Below, piece by piece: positions 46,576 through 57,765 of a DNA stretch of 64,000 bases. A program made the position numbers and the translations under genes. Where the stretch lies: positions 1,116,001 through 1,180,000 of the forward strand of contig JANFOG010000006.1 in assembly GCA_024336345.1 (NCBI GenBank), in the 5' to 3' direction. The stretch comes from Mariannaea sp. PMI_226 (taxonomy: Eukaryota; Ascomycota; Sordariomycetes; Hypocreales; Nectriaceae). How positions within the stretch are numbered: the first letter of the stretch is position 1; each line of letters opens with the position of its first letter. The notes under the pieces were generated by a model, which was given only the letters and a program-made list of their open reading frames with translations, had not been told where the DNA came from and searched no databases.

Positions 46576-48357
46576 ATGATACCAGACAAACCTCTGCCAT
46601 ATAATGGCAACTATGCCTCACCAGAGGAGTATATTGAGAACCTTCTGCACTTCGTAAGGAGCTCGGATGTTTTCCAGATCCTCTGCGGTGGAGTCCATAT
46701 CCTTGACTTTTTCACCATAGAGCCTGGCCTCTTTCATTATGCTATCCCCAAGGAGTGGCATCCTTTTATCTTGTCGTGTGATATCATGAGACTATTGGAT
46801 CTCCTGATGAGAGACGACTTGGACAATCTCATTATCAGCGGTGATCAGACACCACCAGAGAGCTTCATCGAGTACGTCCGAACAATTCGAAACCTTTCTC
46901 TTGCTCGTTCCTTCACAGCAAAAGAACAAAAACTCCCTGTTCTTCCACGACCAGTTTCTGTGGGAATGAACCCCAAGAAGGTTCATGAAGTCACAAATTT
47001 TGCCGATTACGTTGATCGACTTTGCAAAACGATATCTGAGCAGGGTGACACTGAGATATCTCATCTTATTGACTTTGGAAGCGGCCAAAATTACCTTGGT
47101 CGGGCACTTGCCAGCGAACCGTACAATCGATCTGTTGTTGCGGTTGAAGGGCGAGAGAACAATGTCACTGCATCCAAAGGGCTTGACATGACATCAGGAC
47201 TGGCTATAAAACCCAAAGTAATGAGAAACAAGAAGTTGTGGAACAAAGTTCTTGAAGTTTGTGGTCCAGAGAAACGTCAGGATCCGGATGCCCTAGCCAA
47301 AGCTATTCGTGAAATAGCGGGAGAAGACGCGTTCGATTTCAGGCCGGTACGAGAGCTCGAAGCACAGTACACGGTGGAGGAAGGAAAAGGATCAGTCCAG
47401 TATATATCAGGAAGACTGGACAGCGGCGAACTTGCTGGAGCCATCTCAAATATCGAGAAAGGACAGGATTCAGAAGCGCTCAAGTTGATGGCAATCTCGA
47501 TCCATTCTTGTGGAAACCTCTCTCACTTTGGAATTCGGTCACTGGTTCTTAATCCAGATATCCGCGCTGTGGCCATTGTAGGTTGCTGCTACAATCTGTT
47601 GACAGAGAAGCTCGGGCCTCCAACATACAAGCACACTTATTTACGTCCAACCCTTGAAGCTGTCAACGGCCGATTATCAAGAGAGTCAGAGAAGCACGAC
47701 CCTCAGGGCTTCCCAATGAGCCAGCAGTTCTCGACTCACCAAGGCGACGGTATTCGGTTGAACATTACTGCACGCATGATGGCATGTCAAGCGCCGCAGA
47801 ATTGGTCGGAAAAGGAAAGTGATGGATTTTTCTCACGACACTTCTACCGTGCTGTTCTGCAAAAAATGTTTCTCGACCGGGGCGTCGTGAAGAAAGTCCG
47901 ACATTATGCACCTGACCATCCCGAAGCCGACACTGGGACTGATTCTCAGAACGACAGTGACAGCCCGTTTGACATCAGTACGAACCCGGTCATTATTGGG
48001 TCGCTGAGGAAAAGTTGTTACGGATCTCTCAAAGCCTATGTCCGCGGAGCGATTGAGAAACTGACTACCAACAATGACTACAAGCTTTACGCCGATGTGA
48101 TGCAGGAGAAAATGGCAGACCTGACTGATGAGGAGATTGAACGATATGAGGCCATGTATCTACCGAGAAAGAAGGAGTTGTGCGCCATCTGGAGTTTGAT
48201 GGCGTTCAGTGCCATGGCTGTTGAGTCACTGATCGTTGCGGATCGATGGACGTTTCTCCGAGAACACGAGGACCTTGTTCGTCATGCGTGGGTCGAGACC
48301 GTGTTCGACTACGCCCAAAGCCCACGGAACCTGGTAGTTGTAGGCATAAAAAAATAG
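46576..48357 (+). CDS. METTL25/RRNAD1-type SAM-dependent methyltransferase-domain protein
   Basis: Single exon, 593 residues, start ATG 46576 (MIPDKPLPYNGNYASPEEY). The SAM-binding motif is HLIDFGSGQNYLGRALA near residue 167, followed by VVAVEGRENNVTAS. SIHSCGNLSHFGIRSLV and VAIVGCCYNLLTEK are the conserved blocks of the PF13679 methyltransferase domain found in METTL25 and RRNAD1 proteins; the C-terminal half also matches this family's pattern (RHFYRAVLQKMF, GSLKAYVRGAIEKL). An ~80-residue insert separates the motif-I region from the His/Cys block. The substrate of fungal members is not established by anything in the sequence; some homologues are linked to rRNA or ribosomal-protein modification. 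Family call is confident. Confidence 0.87.
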   Translation: MIPDKPLPYNGNYASPEEYIENLLHFVRSSDVFQILCGGVHILDFFTIEPGLFHYAIPKEWHPFILSCDIMRLLDLLMRDDLDNLIISGDQTPPESFIEYVRTIRNLSLARSFTAKEQKLPVLPRPVSVGMNPKKVHEVTNFADYVDRLCKTISEQGDTEISHLIDFGSGQNYLGRALASEPYNRSVVAVEGRENNVTASKGLDMTSGLAIKPKVMRNKKLWNKVLEVCGPEKRQDPDALAKAIREIAGEDAFDFRPVRELEAQYTVEEGKGSVQYISGRLDSGELAGAISNIEKGQDSEALKLMAISIHSCGNLSHFGIRSLVLNPDIRAVAIVGCCYNLLTEKLGPPTYKHTYLRPTLEAVNGRLSRESEKHDPQGFPMSQQFSTHQGDGIRLNITARMMACQAPQNWSEKESDGFFSRHFYRAVLQKMFLDRGVVKKVRHYAPDHPEADTGTDSQNDSDSPFDISTNPVIIGSLRKSCYGSLKAYVRGAIEKLTTNNDYKLYADVMQEKMADLTDEEIERYEAMYLPRKKELCAIWSLMAFSAMAVESLIVADRWTFLREHEDLVRHAWVETVFDYAQSPRNLVVVGIKK

Positions 48358-51300
48358 GGCTTGTCGATCCATGCGAAAAGAATGCTACACTTCAGGCACA
48401 AAAAGGTCCTTGAGCTCGACACCACATCAAGGATAACACTGCATGCAGAGTGCGCTGTCCTTCACAACGCTACTGCCCTAGCTGTGATGCAGAAACAGAC
48501 CTATAATAGTGAAACTAGCCATCGTCATGAGCTACCTTGACAGCGCTGAGTGGATATGTCTGGAACCCTAGAACAGTCGGCTGGCGTGGCTATTGGGCAA
48601 TGACCCGCGATGTCATGCATGAACACCCTTCACCCTCCCGTCTTTATTGAGAGGGGGGCGCCTCCAGGGATGGGACACACAGGTTGATCATCAACCGTGA
48701 CCAAGGAACTAGCGAATTTTAATTGTCTCTGCTCCAAAGCCTTTCCAGACGCGAGAATTGGCGCTGCATGACGATAATTTAGTCACATTGCCGCCTACGA
48801 GGCGGGAATTACGCCATGATGGGATGTAAAGCCGTCGACTCGTTATCAGTTACTGCCCCATTTTACTTTTAGTTTCCGTCCCACATCGCGCTGGGGGTTG
48901 GTACCTAAAGTTGCTCAGCGCTTCCTTTTAGCCGAGAATTGCCGCGTGCTGTTTGACGATGCTGTTGATAATGGCTGGAGAGATAATATTCTATCTATAA
49001 ACCGCCGATCAAATCGTTGGCGGACCGAAATTTTCTGATTGTTGAGGGTCTATCGGCCCGGTTGATTGGGACCATCATCAAGACACCCCGTTTACTCTCG
49101 AGTTCGAGTTTAGGAAGAAGTTGTGTGAATTAGAGTAGGAATTGACATGTTACCTGACCAAGAATGTGACCTAGTGCAGCCCGGGACGCGGGCCTGTGTA
49201 GAAGATAAGGTGGTGCAATGCTGCGAGGCGAGGACACTATGCAAAGAATGCGGTACTATTGGCAAGCCATCGTACAGGATCAGGGGCCTTGGTGAGGATG
49301 AAAGAGCAGTTGCTCAGAAATGGGACAATTTGGAGCACTCTGATATCAGAGCGGGTACGGTTGTCGAACAGGGGACTTGTTATACCGCTATGATCTGGGT
49401 ATGGTAGCAGTCGTGGGGTAATTGAGTGTTGGGGGATGGGATGTGAATGGGGAGGGGTCTTGGATCTTATCCCATGTTCTTTCTAGCCACTAAGCTGGTC
49501 GCTTCTCTATGAAAGAGAACGTGACGCAAAGGTAGAGGCAAAGAGAGACAGGGTGTGCCCCTGCTCCCAAGCCTCTTGAATGGCTCGATGGACTGGCCTG
49601 AGAGATCAGAGTTCTGAGCGTGTGACAGGTCACGGGGCGAATACGCCTGTCCAGTGCATTGCATGAAGTTGGTGATGTACGTCGCTGAAATGGGAAGAGC
49701 TGACGTGAGTGGGCATGTGGTGAGAGTGCATGTGCTGTATTTGGAAGATTGACGGTATCAATAGGACTTCCATCGAGATGGATTGGATGCCTCGACGTGG
49801 CATTGAAAGAAGCGTGGAGGAAGAGCTGGAGCTTCGGGCACTAGATGGGTGGCGTCAAGGTTGAGACTTTGACCGAGGATAGGAGGTGAACCTATGAGGG
49901 AAGGCATTGCAGGGGACCCAAGCCATCATGAGACCAGTTGATTGAGTAGGTCTGCTGTTGGTGAGGATACGAGCTCTTACTGAGAGCTATCTGGTTGAAG
50001 GCGTGAAAATTGTCTGAGAAGAAACAGCCATTCGTGAACGGCGGTTTATTGCTTGAAGCAACACCGATTGTTTTGGTAGGCGCCAAGCCTGGGCACACAC
50101 ATGTCACATATGTCCTTTTCAACCCGATGAGACTTCTCGCTCTCCCTCTCGCTCTCCCTGGCTGTTGAGGGGATGCGAGATCCATGACGCGGCGCATGAG
50201 TGTGAGCGGGTGTTGAAAATATTGACAATACCTGTTGCCTGCATACTGCATATTGTTTACGGGAATGGATGCATTATGGAGGGAGGCTACCGCGCTACTG
50301 CCTCGGGTACCTTGGGTATCGTGCCTCTCATCGTGCCTACCCTGTGTCTCCTTCATAATGGAGAGTATGGAGGTACTTGGGTTGGTAGGCGGAGCAGGCA
50401 GACTCTTTTACCTAGCGTAGGTACCTTCAAATACGTTAGACCCAGGTTGACGGGGAGAGAAACACTTGAAAGGCTGCTTGGGCGAGTGTGGACGAGGAAG
50501 CAGAGCAACTCATTTACCTGATCCTTTGGGTATGAAGACAGCTAACCGGCTTATAATTTTCCCTTGAATGTCGGCCCATTTTCTTCGTTATTTAGAGTCT
50601 TTTTGTTTCTCTATAATCACAAGCTTGTTGCCTCAAAACAACCTTCATACCCACTATGAGCCTCAAGCCAAGCTGGTGGAGCATGGGTGCAGCTTCGACG
50701 GAGACCGCCAGGCAGATTCCACGCCCAAGTCCTGTATTGTACCCCCACGTCACGTCGCCGCTGACAGTGTTGGTGCACTCAAAAAACCTGAGCATACGGA
50801 ATACCATACTAATTTTGTATGTACAGATCAATGGTCCTGTACATTCGGATCCGCAAATGTCATTCCCTGGGTCTGTCAAATGACCCCACGGCAAAGTCGT
50901 GTTCCAAGTTGTGCTCCTGTTCTACAGTAGCTGGTGCAACTTTAATACGTCCTCTTTTAGAGCTCCCAAATGACGTCTACGTCTTCACTTTGATTCGGAA
51001 GAATAATTTGCAATTGACTCTCAAAGCGAAGATTCTGGGCTCAGTAGGAACACCCCGCACTGGGACAAGTGGATGCTTGGTATCTACTATGTATACAACA
51101 CGATCAACCACAGCTTGTAAACTCCAGCTTGCAGACGGTTCAACCCCCGTCTACGTAGCAATAGGCGGCAGTTTGCTGCATCAGATGGTGAACTAACGTT
51201 TGGACAAATCCGAACATTCTTCTCCCGGCTTGGCGTGTCAATCGCATTCCCAGATACTAGGCGCTTCACTGTGCCCCATTATGCATTTCGTAGTTATACA

Positions 51301-52165
51301 ATACGGTAGACAATGGGTGTCAGCGGCAGCACGGAACACCTACCACTCATTCCCCTGACATGCTGGTAGGAGGGGGGTGCTTCGGATTCTATGGCCCTGT
51401 TGCTACCGCCAAAAGCATCACGGCACACATGAGCATGGCTTCTGCCATTTCCGTCGTGCCATTAGCGTCCTCGACGGTCTCCGCAACAGCCTTTCCCCCC
51501 ATGGTTGCCGCAAGCTGCAGCCTCCACGAATTCACTAGCCCCCCTCTCCCCTCCCCCCAAGACCTGGCCCGACAGAACTAGCAGTATCTTCGGCTAGGCC
51601 TGGTGTGAGCTGGCTTGCTCAATCCCCGTAGTGGGGGGTTCCGTGATCCATCCCATCTATGTGGGCGAGCACTTCCCGCTTTCTGCGGAGTCACTGTCTG
51701 CTGTGGATTGCTTGGACGGAATAAGATGGAAGTTTAATAACGTGGGTTACCCTTATCGCAGCCAGCCGTCACGCTTTTGCCCTTGGCCGTTAGTCCATCA
51801 TTCACCTTCTCCCGGCTTTCCCTTGTCTTTGACTTTCTCTTCCTCTATTTCGTCAAAGCTGGCATCCGCTTTGAAGAGGGACAAACATTCACCATCTTTG
51901 TCAGTTGTTGAGCGTGGTTGGATGTGACGCTCACCCCAGACTGAGCTGAATCTCGGACAAACTACCGATCGAGGCTGGCTGACAGCCAGCGACTCGGCGC
52001 ATCCCGACTCCCTTCCTCATTGCTTTTTGCTATCACATCGAGTTGTTCTTCGTACTCGAACCATACTCTCCAAAGGCGTTCGCCGGTCTATAAATTTCCT
52101 GAGCCGCTTTTTTATGCGCCCTGACTTTTGATTTTGCGGAAGCCGATCATCTGTCGTGGATCATC
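48358..52165. other. 3.8-kb gene-free interval
   Basis: Between the METTL25-like and CASTOR-like genes. Short frames (such as a Cys-rich one at 49147-49407) have no family resemblance and no splice partners. GGTACC/GTAGGTACC motifs occur near 50307 and 50408-50416. The last few hundred bases should be the CASTOR-like promoter. No RNA gene or mobile element was recognised. Confidence 0.55.
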
Positions 52166-53568
52166 ATGAATGCCCAAATTTCTTTTATCGTAAGTCGGAT
52201 GATACCCAGCTGTCTGCCTGATATTCTGCGTTTTGATGGCCATGAATTTTCTGCCTCCAGCCGACTTTAAGTTGTCTTCTGCTCTACGGTCTCTATTAAT
52301 GGAGAAGTTATCATTCGACGGCTGTTGGCGATATTTTGAATGATCCAAAAAATACCAAAAACACGCCGATTTTCGCACCCATATTTCCAGACCTAACTTG
52401 GTTCTCATAGGAAGGTTCTTACACTTTGATCCATATCCCTCTCAATCTTTACTCGACTTTGCTCCAACCGATACTTCGAGTTCTCTTGCCACAGTCTCAT
52501 AACACCGGGAGCTATCACGATTTGCCTGAATTTGGGCTCTCAGGTCTCACTGCTGACGGACAACATGGATTCCTAAATCTCAGTGTCACCCCTATAGAGT
52601 GCTCACTGGTCTGCCACTCTTCCTGGGCAGAGAATGTTTTCGAACCAGTATTGCGAACGCTACCCAAGGAGGCTGCGAAAACTGTCTCCATTTCCAAGGA
52701 CTCGTATATGGTCCTCGCGGTAATCAGCGCCGGACTCGATGCTGCCGGCCGTGTCATGGAGCTTACTTCGCCATTGGCTTTGGCTGGTATCCCTCTATTC
52801 TTCATTACGACTTATTATTCCGACTTCATTCTTGTTCCAACCAAAGAGCGTGAGCATGTTGTTCAATCACTACTTGCCAAGGGGTTCGAGCTTTCCTCCG
52901 AGAACCAGTCCAGCTTTGTGAGTTCTGGAGCCTACAGCGGCGGCCACCGATCTAGTTCAAGCAGAGGGAGTTCATCTCCGCCTCACACTCCACCCCCCGA
53001 AAATGTCGCAGATCTGCAGACTCGAACCTTCAGTTTGCTGAAAAAAAGGAACGTAGAGCCTCGCATCGAGGAAGGCCTCGAACTGGTCCACTGCTCAGGC
53101 CGGGAGATGTCACAACTCTCTGCATTCTCCCACCGTTCCACCGGAAGTCGGCTACCCCCTGGTATGGGCCGCCGGCCGAGTTGGGCTGACAACGTTGACA
53201 CGAAGCTCTATACATGTATTATTTCTGCACTAGTTTCCCAACCACAATTCATCTCCATTACCCTTGCTCAAGACGACCCGCCATCTCTTCTTCTCGACAA
53301 AGCGCTCTTGGATATATTCGGCGACTCCTTGGTAGGCGATACTGAAGGCTGTCTCATTCCTATCTTCCTCGACCTTGACTCGCTACCGTTCGAGTCCACC
53401 GGTATCGTCTGCGGTGTAGCTGGACGTCTCGTACAGGAGTTGCAAATGGCCGCGAGCTCAGAGCTGTCGTACTTGTCCACAGCTCAAGCTGGTGCTGTCA
53501 TTCTTTCCGAGGAACAATCGGCGCGTGCTCTTGGGGTCCTCAAGCCGTTGCTGAGCAAGGATACATAG
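52166..53568 (+). CDS. CASTOR-like ACT-domain protein (putative amino-acid sensor)
   Basis: Exon 1 is only 24 nt (52166-52189, MNAQISFI); a 221-bp intron (GTAAGT donor, CCTAAC branch, TAG acceptor) leads to exon 2 52411-53568; 393 residues. The join MNAQISFI-EGSYTLIHIPLNLY gives the usual start of fungal ACT_7 (PF13840) proteins. First ACT unit: DSYMVLAVISAGLDAAGRVM, LAGIPLFFITTYYSDFILVP; second: KLYTCIISALVSQPQFISIT, LDLDSLPFESTGIVCGVAGR, AQAGAVIL. Between them is a Ser/Pro-rich loop (about 170-200). Animal CASTOR1, which has this architecture, binds arginine and relays it to GATOR2-TORC1; whether the fungal protein senses an amino acid is inference. Tail to tail with YIH1, 306 bases apart. 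Confidence 0.83.
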
Positions 53569-53874
53569 TTTAGGGTATTGAGTATATGTATGACTCCTTG
53601 ACTGAAAATTTGGCGTTGAACATGTGTATTGGTTTTGGTGGGGCTTGCTTATGTTGGCAGAGCCTCTTGGCAAAAAATAAAAACTGGTGGTGGCTGGCCT
53701 TTGTTTCTATCTTTGCTTGGCTGGCGTTGTTCGAGATGGCTGGGTTTCGCAAGAAGATACCATCTTTTAAAATAGTATCATAACTCGGCGCTGGCAGGAA
53801 TTGTGTAAATCGGATTCTGATCCTCGTTCACCTTTTTTTGACATACGTGCACATGTGTTCGGAAATGATGGGCT
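53569..53874. other. Convergent 3' spacer between CASTOR-like and YIH1 genes
   Basis: 306 bases between the two stop codons. No further gene is seen. Confidence 0.5.
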
Positions 53875-54711
53875 TCATCTACCCTTCTTCTTGTCCTTGT
53901 CTTTCTCTTCGACGAACCCAGCCCTCACGAACCCATCCCTCGCGGCGGCGTTGATGACTGCAAACCGCTTAGGTCCTAGTTTCACGCCGCCGTACCACCG
54001 TGTCACAACCACCATGGCGTCCCAGATATCCATGAGCTGCATTAGATGTAGCAGCCGGCCCCCAGCTGCCGTCTCTCCGTCGTCGTCGCAGTCCTGGAAG
54101 CTGGAATTGCCGGGGCCACGGATCCGCCACGCGGTCATGTTGTGTGTTGCCGTCCTGATGCGCTTGTCGGATGCCAGTAGCCATGCTACGTGATGGTGGG
54201 CTTGCGCTGTTGACGTTACCTTGGCGACATGCGCGATGAAGGTTGACTTGCTGTCCACTATGACCTCTGAGAGCGTCCACTCCGGGTCCGGGAAGGCGTC
54301 AAGCCCCGAGACACGGCTAGGCGCTGGCTCTGGCTCTGGCTCAATGGCAAATTCTGGCTCCGCTGGCTCGGGAGGGGGAGCTTCTTCCTCACTCCGCCTC
54401 GTGAACTCCTCCACGGCGTCGAACAGGCATACAACGCCAGGTTCGAAAACGAGGCCGAGAACCTCTCGGAAAAGGGCCAAATCCCTAGCTCCAGCACCTC
54501 GCTTCCCGCCAGAACTGTGGTGCGTTGCTAGTACGGACGGCGGGCTGGAGGGGTAGTCATCCGGGAAGCTGAGGCGCAGTGAAGATGCGTCTGCGGGGAG
54601 CTTGAGGATGTAAGTGAACGGAGACGAGGAGTCTCCATCGGCAGCGACGAGACTGCCGTCGCCGTAAATGGAATTGATGGCCTCTACCTCGTCTCGGAGC
54701 TCGTCGGACAT
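53875..54711 (-). CDS. YIH1: YIH1/IMPACT, inhibitor of Gcn2 activation
   Basis: Yih1/IMPACT competes with Gcn2 for Gcn1 and so restrains the general amino-acid control response; it also binds actin in yeast. Single exon, 278 residues. An N-terminal RWD domain (1-~110) starts SDELRDEVEAINSIYGDGSL and shows LRLSFPDDYPSSPPSVL. After a Pro/Glu linker (about 110-140) comes the UPF0029/IMPACT domain with SEVIVDSKSTFIAHVAKV, DDDGETAAGGRLLHLMQLMD and VVVTRWYGGVKLGPKRFAVI, the family signature. It ends in a Lys/Asp-rich tail. Family call is secure. Confidence 0.94.
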   Translation of the reverse strand: MSDELRDEVEAINSIYGDGSLVAADGDSSSPFTYILKLPADASSLRLSFPDDYPSSPPSVLATHHSSGGKRGAGARDLALFREVLGLVFEPGVVCLFDAVEEFTRRSEEEAPPPEPAEPEFAIEPEPEPAPSRVSGLDAFPDPEWTLSEVIVDSKSTFIAHVAKVTSTAQAHHHVAWLLASDKRIRTATHNMTAWRIRGPGNSSFQDCDDDGETAAGGRLLHLMQLMDIWDAMVVVTRWYGGVKLGPKRFAVINAAARDGFVRAGFVEEKDKDKKKGR

Positions 54712-55413
54712 GATGGTTGGCGAAGGTATGATGGTGTGAGATAGTGGTGGTGGGCGGGGTTTGACCAGTAGTGGAACAGGTTATAGAGTGAGATGAGGGT
54801 GTGAGCTTATGACGTGAGAGAAATGTGCATGCTAATGTGATGTAAAGTCTGAAAATCAAGCAATTGAGGCCTCTGAGAGGATCCGGGCGACAGAGGGTAG
54901 CAATACTTGGTGCTGAATTGCTTTCGTATGCAAGCTCCTCAGGTCATAGTGAGAGCACGAATTGTGAGGGAGGGGTACCCACTTCCAGCGACGCCGAACG
55001 ACTCCGGCCCACACGCCGGGATTTCTCCTGCAGGAGAAAATGCACATGTACCACCAACGAAACGACACCTCCTATGCAGGGTTTCTGGATATAATATTGA
55101 ACATGCCTAAGGAGTACGTTGGCCTCTGGACTTAAGGACTCGGGCAAGAGAAAAGGCCCAGCTTATTCTAGCTGGGTAGTCTCGCACAAAAATGAACACC
55201 GAAAATGCCCGAATCTGATCTTCTGCGATCAACTGGTGGGAGTGTCAAAACATAAAATCGATATTGGTTCGCGCAGATAGCGCAGACAACACTACACACA
55301 CGGAGCTAAGCTAACAGTAGCAATTGAATACGGGTCATCGTCATCAGACCTATTTCCCAAGCAAACACCCCTTCTATACGGCCATGGCTGGCAGCAATGC
55401 AATTCGAGTCTTC
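54712..55413. other. Intergenic: YIH1 promoter and V-ATPase A 3' flank
   Basis: 702 bases with no supported gene. Confidence 0.5.
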
Positions 55414-57765
55414 TTACTCGTCCATGACAGCAGCGAACTTGTCAGTCATCTTCTGGTGGATAGCCTCGTACTAAAAAAAATATTGTGAGCAACTTGACAA
55501 GAATTGTCCAATTGTGAAATCATCATCACTTACTCTCTTGGTAATCACATCCTCTCCTTCAGTGGGAACCTCAAACTTCAGTTGTCGTAGCTGAGCTTGG
55601 AGGTCGGATGTAGCTTCTCGGACCTTGGCCCAGCTCTGACCCTGAGAAATAACCTTCTGTGCCTCGTCGTGGAAGCCAACCATCAGCTTCATCATCCATT
55701 CCGTCTTCCAGATGGGGCAGAACTGGTCGTAGTCGGAGTAACCATTCTGCTGTAGGAAATCTTCCTTGACAAGTCCAGCAATATCCAGCGTAATCTTGTC
55801 GGGATCAGATAGAGCGCTCTTTCCGACGAGCTGGACTACCTGGTCAAGTTCCTCAGAGTCTGAGAGAAGCTGCTTGATGCGATCTCGGAGGCGGGGGAAT
55901 TCGGGGTAGTTCTTCTCGTAGTAGCTGTCCAGAATTGTGGTATACTTGCTGTATGACACGGATGTGTTAATAGATGGGAAATGCTTTCGCTGAGCCAGCT
56001 TCTTGTCAAGACCCCAGAAGACCTGAACGATACCCAGAGTGGAGGTGGTGACAGGATCCGAGAAATCACCACCGGGGGGGCTGACAGCGCCGACGATGCT
56101 GACACTGCCTTCGCGCTCTGGGGAGCCCAGAGTCTTGATCTTACCAGCTCGCTCGTAGAAAGAGGCGAGCTTGGCACCGAGGTAAGCCGGGAAACCCTGA
56201 TCAGCAGGCATTTCTCCCAATCGACCGGAAATCTCACGAAGAGCCTCGGCCCATCGAGAAGAAGAGTCAGCCATCATGGCGACATCGAGACCCTGGTCAC
56301 GGAAGTATTCAGCGACAGTAATACCAGTGTAGATGGAGGCCTCTCGGGCGGCGACAGGCATGTTGGAGGTGTTGGCAATGAGCGTGGTTCGCTTCATGAT
56401 GGGCTCCTTGCGGCCGTCGACATCAATAGTGAGCTCGGGGAAATCCTTCAAGACTTCAGCCATCTCGTTTCCTCGCTCACCGCATCCTACGTAGACAATG
56501 ACGTCGCTGTTGGAGAACTTAGAGACAGACTGACTAATGACAGTCTTTCCACAACCAAAGGCACCAGGAATGGCCACAGTACCACCCTGAACGCTAGGGA
56601 AGAGGGCGTCAAGCACACGCTGACCGACGATGAAAGGCTGATCGGCAGAAAGCTTCTCGGTTGAGGGACGGGGCACTCGGACAGGCCAGGTTTGCATCAT
56701 GGGGAACTCGGTCTTCTTGCCGTCGAACTCGACCTCGAGAATCTTGTCGGTAACGGTGTACTCGCCCTCGCCAGCGATCTTGGTGATGGTTCCTCGAGCA
56801 CGAGGAGGGAGAAGAATCTTGTGGACTGAGATGAAGGAGTTCTCGAAGACGTGACCCCACACATCACCACCAGCGACGTGATCACCGACCTTCTTGGTCG
56901 GAGTGAACTTCCACTTCTTGTTGCGATCGAGGGCGGGCACTGCGACACCACGAGGGATGTAGATGGACTTGGAAATTTTGGAGATATCTTCGAGAGGACG
57001 CTGGATACCGTCGTAGATACCGTTGAGCAGACCGGGGCCGAGCTCGACTGACAAAGGCTTGCCAGTTCGTACTACAGGGTCGCCAACCTTGATGCCAGCT
57101 GAGGAGGTGGTCAGTATATGGGTATTTCCGTAATTGGTAGGAGATCGGATGGGAGATCGTACCGGTTTCCTCGTAAACTTGGATAGTAGCTTGGTCGCTA
57201 TTGATTCGAATGACTTCACCGACGAGGTTGTCGTGACCAACTTTAACCTAAGGGTAGCATAGTGTTAGCGCGCAAGGTGGGAGTCGATTGTGTCAACAGC
57301 AGTGTGACTTACGAGCTCGTACATGGCAACACCAATCATATCTTCGGCCACGACGACGGGACTACGAACAAGGTCAGCATGGAGTTCAATATTACGTGGT
57401 CGAAAATTGCATGTAGGCATATCCATAGGATAAGGTTTGGGCACGAAGCTGCGAGAAGGCATGGAAGAGACTGACCCGGAGATGGAGTAGATTTTGCCTA
57501 GAACAGTTGTTAGCAGCCATTACGACATTTTTCCTATGGAGTTATCGCAAACGCAAAATCAATGGATTGACGCACCATGGTTGAGAACCTCTTCATCGGC
57601 ATTGTTGGCAGCATTGCCTTTCTACATATAACATTCATGTCAGCGCTTGAGGTCCGGTGGTGAAGCTCGGACATGTCGTCACCGGAGCCTGGGTCAGCAA
57701 CCACCAAGCGAGGAGCTGCAGGAGCCAGAGAACGGCGTTGGAGGTGAGGGACGCACAGGAGCCAT
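55414..57765 (-). CDS. VMA1: V-type proton ATPase catalytic subunit A
   Basis: ATP-hydrolysing A subunit of the V1 sector that acidifies vacuoles and endosomes. Seven exons: 57757-57765 (MAP only), 57576-57621, 57476-57497 (22 nt), 57313-57361, 57163-57247, 55534-57098, 55414-55470; 610 residues, normal length. The splices give [50 protein letters not shown] and end [18 protein letters not shown]. The P-loop is GAFGCGKT near 246; Walker-B-side and arginine-finger blocks ([36 protein letters not shown]) are intact. The [12 protein letters not shown] site, where Saccharomyces carries an intein, is uninterrupted. The frame is open for 219 codons upstream of this ATG (see findings). Family call is certain; the exact start is the only doubt. 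Confidence 0.96.

Noticed and set aside
49147..49407. Small Cys-rich open frame, a possible secreted effector
   Set aside because: No signal peptide, irregular Cys spacing and no splice partner; composition fits chance in non-coding DNA.
56470..56530. Possible intein in V-ATPase A at the Saccharomyces VDE site
   Set aside because: The [10 protein letters not shown] block reads straight through with no insertion and the protein has normal length.
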